NCBI GenBank assembly: GCA_902795975.1
Contig: CADBNE010000049.1
Coordinates: forward strand, 1 to 35,318
Source: an uncultured Erysipelotrichaceae bacterium
Lineage (GTDB): Bacteria; Bacillota_I; Bacilli_A; RF39; UBA660
Direction of reading: 5' to 3'
Length of the DNA stretch: 35,318 bases
Part shown: positions 15,268-21,312 of the stretch, piece after piece
Numbering within the stretch: the first letter of the stretch is position 1
How the letters are laid out: every line of letters starts with the position of its first letter
Program-made: the position numbers and the translations under genes
Notes under the pieces: model-generated
What the model was told of the DNA's origin: nothing
Databases searched by the model: none
The model's input: only the letters and a program-made list of their open reading frames with translations

Positions 15268-16446
15268 ATGAATATAAATAGAACACATAAAATATATAAT
15301 AATCAACCAGTAAATAATAATTTTGTTAAAGATGGATATATATATTTATTTAGAGGAGATAGTAATAATTTAAGTAGTTTTTCTTCAAAATATTATAAAA
15401 AGAAAATTAAATTATCAAATATTGATAGACCATTGGATGTTATAGCTCAATTACATACTGAAGAGTTTGATACTCCTTTTATATCTCTTTCATCTAGTCC
15501 TATAACAGCTGCTATGTATTCTAATATGAATACTATATATATTGTTAAAGTTCCATTAGATGATGTATATGTATATAGAAATGAAATATCTAGGTTAGAA
15601 CAAGAATATTTAGTAGCAGATTATATTGATAAAAAAGAAATAATAGCTAAATATAGATTTGATGAAATAAAAGAAATATATAATTATCTAAAAAATATTA
15701 TTAAGTTAGATATTAGTCCTAAAGATTTTGGTATACCAATTGATAATATAAATGATTTTAAGACAATTGATTTATATAGAGTTGTAATGCATTTTATGGG
15801 TAAATATCCATCAGATAAAGAATTACATTTTATGATTATGGAAAATAATTTAAAGAAAAGACTTATTCGTGAATTAAATAAAAGTCATTCTAAATATAAT
15901 AGAACAAGAAATTTATTTAAAAAGACTATGCCTATAAACATTAATTTAGTACGTGATGGATATATATATTTATTTAAAGAATTTGAAAATGAAGATTTAG
16001 ATGGAATAAAATCTTATAACTATAGAAATGGAAAAAAAGTATGTGATAATAAAAATAGTCTTGAAAAACAATTAGAAGAACAAACATTATTTGGAATGGG
16101 TGGATTTGTTAGATTAACATCAAGTATATTAGATGCATCTATCGATTCAGAATGTGATAATGTTTATTTAGTAAGAATTCCTATAAAAGATATAGTTGTA
16201 TATGGTAATACTTCATTAACTGAAAATGAATATTTTGTACCTGATTTTATAGATAATGCAGAAATAGTTAAAATATTAGATTCAAGTAGTATTAAAAGTA
16301 TATATGATTATTTAGTAAGTACAATAGGGCTTGATATATCACCAAGAGATATAGATATTGAAACAGATAATATAAATTTATTTGATGAAAATAAATTTCA
16401 GGATTTAAAAAAACGTAGTGATAAGATATTAAGTAATATAATATAG
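15268..16446 (+). CDS. tandem-domain protein resembling ADP-ribosyltransferase, second copy degenerate
   Basis: A 392-residue protein with an internal duplication. Copy 1 (about 19-155) and copy 2 (about 226-362) share DGYIYLF at the start, IY(I/L)V(K/R)(V/I)P in the middle, and (L)DISP(K/R)D at the end. Copy 1 has the three elements of an R-S-E ADP-ribosyltransferase in the right order: R29 in YLFRG, S73/S75 in FISLSSSPITAAMYS, and E111-x-E113 in LEQEYLV. Copy 2 keeps E319-x-E321 (ENEYFV) but has Lys for Arg (K237) and RLTSS for the Ser motif, so it is probably inactive. There is no signal peptide. The identification is from motif pattern only. It lies in an operon with the 607-residue protein, beside the DUF4176 operon. 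Confidence 0.5.
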   Translation: MNINRTHKIYNNQPVNNNFVKDGYIYLFRGDSNNLSSFSSKYYKKKIKLSNIDRPLDVIAQLHTEEFDTPFISLSSSPITAAMYSNMNTIYIVKVPLDDVYVYRNEISRLEQEYLVADYIDKKEIIAKYRFDEIKEIYNYLKNIIKLDISPKDFGIPIDNINDFKTIDLYRVVMHFMGKYPSDKELHFMIMENNLKKRLIRELNKSHSKYNRTRNLFKKTMPININLVRDGYIYLFKEFENEDLDGIKSYNYRNGKKVCDNKNSLEKQLEEQTLFGMGGFVRLTSSILDASIDSECDNVYLVRIPIKDIVVYGNTSLTENEYFVPDFIDNAEIVKILDSSSIKSIYDYLVSTIGLDISPRDIDIETDNINLFDENKFQDLKKRSDKILSNII

Positions 16447-16487
16447 ACATAAGTACATTCCTTTTATACCTTATAACATATGATAAG
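16444..16487 (+). promoter_or_regulatory. intergenic control region of the CotD-like gene
   Basis: TAGACA (16444-16449) is a fair -35, but no clear sigma-A -10 follows at 17 bp. CTTAT (16470-16474) and ATAAG (16483-16487) form a dyad around CATATG. CATATGATA (16477-16485) fits the sporulation sigma-K -10 pattern CATAnnnTA, but the spacing to an AC dinucleotide is about 20 nt, so this is only suggestive. Confidence 0.3.
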
Positions 16488-16507
16488 TTAGGTAAGGGGG
16501 ATTAGTT

Positions 16508-16762
16508 ATGTTTAATCAAAATTTTATGAAACCTAATAGTGGATGTTGTAATAGACAACAACAAGTAATTGAACCAACTATTAATAAGTGTGTACAAAAA
16601 GATTTTTATCATGAAGTACCACATGTATGTCCAATACATACTCATGTTGTAAATAGACATATTTATAATCATACATATACACCACAATATACTTGTTCTG
16701 AAGAAAATCAAATAATAAATAATGATTGTGGCAAATGTAGTGGTTTTATGAACAGATATTAA
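16508..16762 (+). CDS. Cys/His-rich protein resembling spore coat protein CotD
   Basis: An 84-residue protein with many Cys and His: GCC near the N terminus, then VPHVCPIHTHVVNRHIYNH in the middle and two late Cys (DCGKC). The His-rich core, with alternating His and hydrophobic residues and PH..P.HTH.VN, resembles the core of CotD-type inner spore coat proteins of Bacilli. No signal peptide. The ribosome site is AAGGGGG. A strong terminator overlaps the stop. A metal-binding small protein is the alternative reading. An open frame on the opposite strand across this gene has no ribosome site and is rejected. Whether this organism sporulates cannot be judged from the window. Confidence 0.5.
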   Translation: MFNQNFMKPNSGCCNRQQQVIEPTINKCVQKDFYHEVPHVCPIHTHVVNRHIYNHTYTPQYTCSEENQIINNDCGKCSGFMNRY

Positions 16763-16775
16763 TATCTGTTTTTTT
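16751..16775 (+). terminator. terminator after the CotD-like gene
   Basis: AACAGATA (16751-16758), loop TTAA, and TATCTGTT (16763-16770) form a perfect stem followed by a run of seven Ts. The stop codon is inside the loop. Confidence 0.88.
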
Positions 16776-16783
16776 ACTTATAG

Positions 16784-16792
16784 TGTTATAAT
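16784..16792 (+). promoter_or_regulatory. extended -10 promoter of the DUF402 gene
   Basis: TGTTATAAT is a perfect TGn-TATAAT that ends 16 nt before the ATG, so the leader would be about 10 nt. No clear -35 is seen at 16-18 bp. Confidence 0.6.
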
Positions 16793-16808
16793 TTAATTAG
16801 GTGATAAA

Positions 16809-17321
16809 ATGAAAACAAAAATTATAACAAAAACATATATGAGAGATATAGAAAAATATAGATGTAAATTATTTTTAGATGAAGATGATTATTATATATG
16901 TGTTAAAAGAATTATTAAAGCAAGAGAAAAATTTATAATTAGTAATGGATTATGTGTTATGGATGATAATTATTATGTATTTGAAGTAATACCTAAGAAT
17001 GAAAATTATGCTATGAGAATATTTATAGATGATAAATTAAATGATTTAGAATATTATTTTGATATATGTAAAAATAATAGATTAGATAGTGATACTAATA
17101 TACCATGTTATGATGATTTATATTTAGATATTACATATTGTTATGGAAATGTAAATATTTTAGATGAAGATGAATTAATAGATGCATATAATAATGGTGA
17201 TATTACAAGAGAAGAATTTGATTTAGTATATAGAGTAAAAGATGAAATATTGCCTAGTATAGAAAATAAGAATAATAAATTAATGAATATTGATTATAAA
17301 AAATATATCTATGAATTTTAA
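16809..17321 (+). CDS. DUF402 protein (predicted nucleoside diphosphatase)
   Basis: A 170-residue DUF402 member. The second half shows the family pattern: NYYVFEVIP, MRIFIDDKLN, LEYYFDICK, YDDLYLDITY, NILDEDELIDAYNNGDITREEFD. The acidic residues in YYFDI, DDLYLD and LDEDEL are the expected metal ligands. Characterised relatives (Ntdp, FomD) hydrolyse nucleoside di- or triphosphates or a CMP-linked intermediate, using divalent metal. It is cytosolic. AGGTGA precedes the ATG. It probably forms a single unit; an extended -10 lies between it and the next gene, which may also be reached by read-through. Confidence 0.8.
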   Translation: MKTKIITKTYMRDIEKYRCKLFLDEDDYYICVKRIIKAREKFIISNGLCVMDDNYYVFEVIPKNENYAMRIFIDDKLNDLEYYFDICKNNRLDSDTNIPCYDDLYLDITYCYGNVNILDEDELIDAYNNGDITREEFDLVYRVKDEILPSIENKNNKLMNIDYKKYIYEF

Positions 17322-17336
17322 TTTTAATAAAAATTA

Positions 17337-17345
17337 TGATAAAAT
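17337..17345 (+). promoter_or_regulatory. extended -10 promoter candidate
   Basis: TGATAAAAT ends 24 nt before the ATG at 17370. No good -35 is visible at 17 bp. Leader about 18 nt with a GTGGGGGA ribosome site. Confidence 0.45.
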
Positions 17346-17369
17346 AATAAAATTAAGTGGGGGATTAAT

Positions 17370-18191
17370 ATGGTTATTAATTATTTAGATAAAAATTTAT
17401 TACAAGATAAAAATAGTTATTATGTAGTAGATAAGAATTTTTTAAATAGTATTAAGTATTATATTAGAAGAAATTGTCAATTTGAAAGAATTAATTTAAA
17501 AATAGAAAAAGAAATGTTTGAAAAATATGGAAGTGAATTAAACGATATAATAAATTATCATTTAAATATATTTATAAATAATTATGCTAATATGATAAAT
17601 AGGATACCAACAAAAGAGATGATAATTGGTAATATGAATGCATATAATTATCTACAAAATACATATCCATATTGTTTATTTAAAGATGGAAATGTAGGCG
17701 CTAAAGATTTGGATAGTGCTTTATTATATTTTGCTAAAAAAAATCTATCTGCTACAGATAATAAATTAGATGATATAATTAACGTTTTAAGAGCTTTAAG
17801 TATCAGAGAATTAGAGGATTCTAATTTAAATAATTATAAAGAAACATATGATTTTGTAAGATATTCTTATATATATGGTTCTATTAATTCTAAGTATAAT
17901 AAAGAAAATTTGTATGATACATTACATGCACTAGATGATAGAGATTTAAAACAATATATTAATTATATAATGGTAAATGATGGATTAACAAATGCTAAAA
18001 ATATAATGCAAAGTGAACCAATTGTATGTATGAAAGGCTTAAAATTTTCATATAATAATGTTATGCATGTTGTTGAAGGAAGTCATAGATTAATATTATG
18101 TAGAGCACTTCATGAAATAACTAGTGTTATTACATTAAATTGCTTTTATAATGATCCAATATTTCATTCTAAGGTTTTAATAAAAAAATAA
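17370..18191 (+). CDS. hypothetical protein with ParB-like C-terminal motif
   Basis: A 273-residue cytosolic protein. The N-terminal 200 residues are helical and unrecognised. About residues 210-258 read PIVCMKGLKF, MHVVEGSHRLILCRALHEI, then TLNCF. This follows the pattern of ParB/sulfiredoxin-like domains (I-V-x-G plus V-x-G-N-H-R-L-x-A-x-x-x-L-G), with GSHRL in place of GNHRL. Some such domains bind CTP or act as nucleases or small-molecule kinases. The relation is from motif pattern only. The start has GTGGGGGATT upstream. A bidirectional terminator overlaps the stop. Confidence 0.5.
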   Translation: MVINYLDKNLLQDKNSYYVVDKNFLNSIKYYIRRNCQFERINLKIEKEMFEKYGSELNDIINYHLNIFINNYANMINRIPTKEMIIGNMNAYNYLQNTYPYCLFKDGNVGAKDLDSALLYFAKKNLSATDNKLDDIINVLRALSIRELEDSNLNNYKETYDFVRYSYIYGSINSKYNKENLYDTLHALDDRDLKQYINYIMVNDGLTNAKNIMQSEPIVCMKGLKFSYNNVMHVVEGSHRLILCRALHEITSVITLNCFYNDPIFHSKVLIKK

Positions 18192-18220
18192 AAACACCAT
18201 TGGTGTTTTTTATTTTTTTT
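18189..18220. terminator. bidirectional terminator
   Basis: AAAACACC (18191-18198), loop ATT, and GGTGTTTT (18202-18209), with an A run on the left and a T run on the right. It serves the plus-strand gene and the convergent VanY-like pair. Confidence 0.85.
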
Positions 18221-19358
18221 CTATGAAGTATGCATAATATTCTTCATATGATATATTATTTTTATGTATAAATTCAGATATATTTGTTCCTACATATCTA
18301 TAATAATTTGGATTATCATATCCAGTAATATCTTTTTTATCTTTTGGATATCTTTGTATGAAACCAAATTTATATGCATTCTTTTCTAACCATTCATTAT
18401 TTTGTATTTCGATTAATAATCCTGTTTGTAATTCATTATATCCTTTTTTAAAACTTGTTTGTTCTTCATAAGGTATATATGCATTAACTATAAATAATGA
18501 ATTATTATTTTTAGTTGCTTGTTCATTCATTTTTTTAAATGCATCATATGCATCTTTATTAATTTTACCATTTCCATCTGATTCACTTATATCTACTAAA
18601 TTATTTGGAATATATTCTTTATCTAAATAATAATATTTATTTACTAATATTTTTTCATTTAAAGTAATATTAGCAATTTTATATTTTGAATATTCTTTTT
18701 TATCTTTGTTACTATTTACGTGAGCTACTACTTCATCTATATCTAAATCATCATTTATGGATGAATATTTAGAATATCTTTCAGTATTAGCAATAATATA
18801 ATAGTCTCTTTTCATATACTTTTTATATTCATTTTTAAATTTAATGTTATATAAATCAAAATCATTATTAACAGCAAATATAGTATTTTCTATATCTAAG
18901 TTAAATTTATTATTATAATCATTATATCGATTCATTCTATCTTCTTTAAATGATTTATGATGCATTAATTTTTTTGTAAAATCATTATAAACTAATTTAT
19001 CCAAATTATTATTTATAATAAATATTAAATCATTTGTTGATATAGTAGGGTATTTATTATAATAATTTATATAATTTGTTAATTTTTTAGAATTGAAATC
19101 ATCATTAACTAATATATCTGTTAATGATTTTATATATTTATATTTATATATTGTTTTTATATCTTTATTATTTAATATATCACATATAATACTTATTTCT
19201 ATATTACTATAACCTATTTTTTCTAATTGTTTTTTATCTTTGCTTGTAAGATTAATATATAAACCAAAACCTACCCATATAGAAAATAATATTAATATTA
19301 TAAGTAGTACTTTTTTGATTTTTTTTCTTTTTATTTCTTTATTATTTACTAGGTACAT
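18210..19358 (-). CDS. VanY-like pseudoenzyme, membrane-anchored, metal site lost
   Basis: A 382-residue paralog of the adjacent VanY-type enzyme, with an N-terminal signal anchor (about 16-37). The C-terminal domain (about 248-380) still follows the M15B fold: AYDAFKKMNEQA, AYIPYEEQ, NELQTGLLIEI, WLEKNAYKFGFIQRYPKDK, YYRYVG. Every catalytic residue is changed relative to the neighbour: Arg to I295, first His ligand to L310, Asp ligand to E317, Glu to N349 and second His ligand to Y352, and about 20 residues before the first ligand are deleted. It should not be an active peptidase. The middle region (about 105-235) holds extra copies of a module found once in the neighbour. It overlaps the upstream gene by 17 nt with no clear ribosome site, so translation is probably coupled. 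Confidence 0.8.
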   Translation of the reverse strand: MYLVNNKEIKRKKIKKVLLIILILFSIWVGFGLYINLTSKDKKQLEKIGYSNIEISIICDILNNKDIKTIYKYKYIKSLTDILVNDDFNSKKLTNYINYYNKYPTISTNDLIFIINNNLDKLVYNDFTKKLMHHKSFKEDRMNRYNDYNNKFNLDIENTIFAVNNDFDLYNIKFKNEYKKYMKRDYYIIANTERYSKYSSINDDLDIDEVVAHVNSNKDKKEYSKYKIANITLNEKILVNKYYYLDKEYIPNNLVDISESDGNGKINKDAYDAFKKMNEQATKNNNSLFIVNAYIPYEEQTSFKKGYNELQTGLLIEIQNNEWLEKNAYKFGFIQRYPKDKKDITGYDNPNYYRYVGTNISEFIHKNNISYEEYYAYFIEKK

Positions 19359-20310
19359 TTTCTATATAATAGGCATAGTATTCATCATAAGTAATATTTT
19401 CATTGCGTAGTTTAGTAGCAGTTTCAACTCCTACATATCTATAATGCCATGATTCATAATTATATCCAGTAATCTTTTCTTTATCTTTTGGGTATCTTAA
19501 AATAAATCCATATTTATAAGCATTATCTTGTAGCCATTTAAATGCTTTACTTTGATCAAATTTATCTCCAGATACTCCATATGTAGTAATATCAATTGCT
19601 AAACCTGTTTGATGTTCTGAATGTCCTGGACGTGCTGCATATTTATCAGCATATTCTTGACCATGTTTTTTTAAATAATCATTATATATTTCCTCTTGTT
19701 CTTTGTATGGTCTATATGATGAATTAATAATTAATGTAATATTCTCTTTTTTAGCATCCGTAAACATTTGTTTAAATGCATCATATACAACGCTTACTAA
19801 TTTATTATCATTTCCATATGCATGTTGTACTGTTACTTTAACAAGATTTTGAGGTACGTATTTTTCATCTAATTTGTAATATTTATTATTAATTATTAAG
19901 TAGTTTTTAGAAGTATCACTTTTTAGTATTTCTGAATAAAAATCTTTATCTCTATGTGTATTTACTATAGATACTATATCATATGTTTTACTATTTAGAT
20001 GTTCTTCATAATAATCTATATATTTTCTTAAATTAGATTTAATATAATATTTTTCTTTTAGAATTTCTAAATACATTTCATCATATTCTATATCTAATAA
20101 TGAATTCATAAATTCTTCATCGGTTTTATCTCTAAGTAATTCTATTTCATTTTCTTTATATCCAGCTTGTAATAATTTATACTCAATTGTTTTTCTATAA
20201 TTTAATTCTTCAATAGTTTTTTTAGTAAAAGTTATTCCAACAACTGTTAGGATAATTAGTAATACTAAAATAATTATTGGTTTCTTTTTTAGTCTTCGTT
20301 TTCCTTTCAT
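19342..20310 (-). CDS. VanY-type D-Ala-D-Ala carboxypeptidase (M15B), membrane-anchored
   Basis: A 322-residue peptidoglycan carboxypeptidase that trims the terminal D-Ala of stem peptides. A signal anchor spans about 10-29. The M15B domain occupies about 150-315: R200 in SSYRPYKEQ, zinc ligands H233 and D240 in SEHQTGLAID, the catalytic E286 and third ligand H289 in ESWHYRYVG. All catalytic residues are present. The linker between anchor and domain is helical. GGAGG before the ATG fixes the start. It overlaps its degenerate paralog downstream, so the two proteins are made together, which would suit a regulator-enzyme pair. The enzyme acts outside the membrane. Confidence 0.92.
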   Translation of the reverse strand: MKGKRRLKKKPIIILVLLIILTVVGITFTKKTIEELNYRKTIEYKLLQAGYKENEIELLRDKTDEEFMNSLLDIEYDEMYLEILKEKYYIKSNLRKYIDYYEEHLNSKTYDIVSIVNTHRDKDFYSEILKSDTSKNYLIINNKYYKLDEKYVPQNLVKVTVQHAYGNDNKLVSVVYDAFKQMFTDAKKENITLIINSSYRPYKEQEEIYNDYLKKHGQEYADKYAARPGHSEHQTGLAIDITTYGVSGDKFDQSKAFKWLQDNAYKYGFILRYPKDKEKITGYNYESWHYRYVGVETATKLRNENITYDEYYAYYIENVPSK

Positions 20311-20331
20311 ATTTTAGCCTCCATTATCATT

Positions 20332-20337
20332 ATTATA
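20332..20337 (-). promoter_or_regulatory. -10 candidate for the VanY-like pair
   Basis: TATAAT on the minus strand, about 22 nt before the ATG at 20310. It lacks the TGn extension and a clear -35, so support is weak. Confidence 0.35.
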
Positions 20338-20378
20338 CCTCAAATATATGTAAAATAATACATAAAACCTTAAAAAGA

Positions 20379-20407
20379 TAGACTTTGATATGTATATTTG
20401 ATACAAT
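20379..20407 (+). promoter_or_regulatory. promoter of the C39-like gene
   Basis: TAGACT (20379-20384), spacer of exactly 17 bp, TACAAT (20402-20407) with TG at 20399-20400. The ATG is at 20426, so the leader is about 12 nt and begins at the GGAG ribosome site. Confidence 0.7.
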
Positions 20408-20425
20408 TTTCATGGAGATGGTAAG

Positions 20426-21241
20426 ATGGTACAAATGACAAAAATAGACCATGGTGATTCATTAAAACAAAATAATAGCATTGGTAAATTATATCCAAAT
20501 GTTAGTAATTCACCAAGGACTTATAAAGGAATGAGTGCAGTGCAAACAGTTTCGATATATTTAGGAGCAGGTACTGTTTCATCACCTGGGGATGTTTCGC
20601 TACTTGAAGAAAGAAAAAAATTAAGAGAAGAAATAGCAAAAAAATATGACACAGATATTAATCATGGTAAATATTTTTATGATCTTTTTAAGCAACGTGT
20701 ATATTATTATAATCAAGGAGATTTTAATCAAGAAGTGTGTAAAAATCCCGTAGATGGACAATCACATACTATAGCTAGAAGTGGATGTGGTATTACATCT
20801 ATGGCAATGATAATATCTACTTTTTTACAAAGAAATATAGAGCCTACAGAAATAGGTGAAGTAGCATATAAAACAGGAAGTTTTATTGGTGATGGACAAG
20901 GTACTCATATAGATAAAATACCTGATACGTTAAAAGAATATGGTTTAAATGCAAGATTAGTAGAAAATAATTTAAGTGGTCAACAACAAGTAAAGAATGC
21001 ATTAAGAAGTAATAATTCATTAGTAATGATAAATGTAGGACCAGGAAATTTTACAAGTGCTGGACATTATATGTTACTTGCAGATATAAATGATAAAAAT
21101 CAAGTATATGTTTTAGACCCAAATTGTAATCCAGAAAAGTATCCTGAAAGGGGAAATACTAATAGGTATTATGATTTTGATTATATGGTGAGTCAAGCTC
21201 AAACAAGTAATAATACTCCATTTATTATTGTTTCAGAATAA
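20426..21241 (+). CDS. C39-like cysteine peptidase without signal peptide
   Basis: A 271-residue papain-like (C39_2-type) domain protein. The nucleophile is C121 in ARSGCGITSMAM, the base is H214 in SAGHYMLL, and the third residue is D231 in VLDPN; this spacing is typical of the C39 fold. The first 60 residues are unstructured-looking and polar, with no signal peptide and no double-glycine peptidase/ABC fusion, unlike bacteriocin transporters. Surface-located C39_2 proteins usually have a signal, so this one either acts inside the cell or leaves by a leaderless route. It is a monocistronic unit with a strong promoter and terminator. Confidence 0.75.
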   Translation: MVQMTKIDHGDSLKQNNSIGKLYPNVSNSPRTYKGMSAVQTVSIYLGAGTVSSPGDVSLLEERKKLREEIAKKYDTDINHGKYFYDLFKQRVYYYNQGDFNQEVCKNPVDGQSHTIARSGCGITSMAMIISTFLQRNIEPTEIGEVAYKTGSFIGDGQGTHIDKIPDTLKEYGLNARLVENNLSGQQQVKNALRSNNSLVMINVGPGNFTSAGHYMLLADINDKNQVYVLDPNCNPEKYPERGNTNRYYDFDYMVSQAQTSNNTPFIIVSE

Positions 21242-21263
21242 AGAACTTATATAAGTTCTTTTT
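21241..21263 (+). terminator. terminator after the C39-like gene
   Basis: AAGAACTT (21241-21248), loop ATAT, and AAGTTCTT (21253-21260) form a perfect stem followed by Ts. Confidence 0.88.
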
Positions 21264-21265
21264 AA

Positions 21266-21294
21266 TTGACTTTAATTATATGTGGTGTTAGAAT
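21266..21294 (+). promoter_or_regulatory. promoter of the Ski2-like helicase gene
   Basis: TTGACT (21266-21271), 17-bp spacer, TAGAAT (21289-21294) with TG at 21286-21287. It starts three bases after the preceding terminator's T tract. The leader is about 12 nt. Confidence 0.75.
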
Positions 21295-21312
21295 AGCAAC
21301 CAGGTGATTATT

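Noticed and set aside
16477..16485. Confident sigma-K promoter for the CotD-like gene
   Set aside because: The -10 pattern fits but the spacing to an AC -35 is about 20 nt rather than 16-17, and a nine-base degenerate match is expected by chance in A+T-rich DNA; kept only as a question.
16502..16711. Minus-strand frame over the CotD-like gene
   Set aside because: The plus-strand gene has an AAGGGGG ribosome site, a downstream terminator and a patterned Cys/His sequence; the minus frame has none of these.
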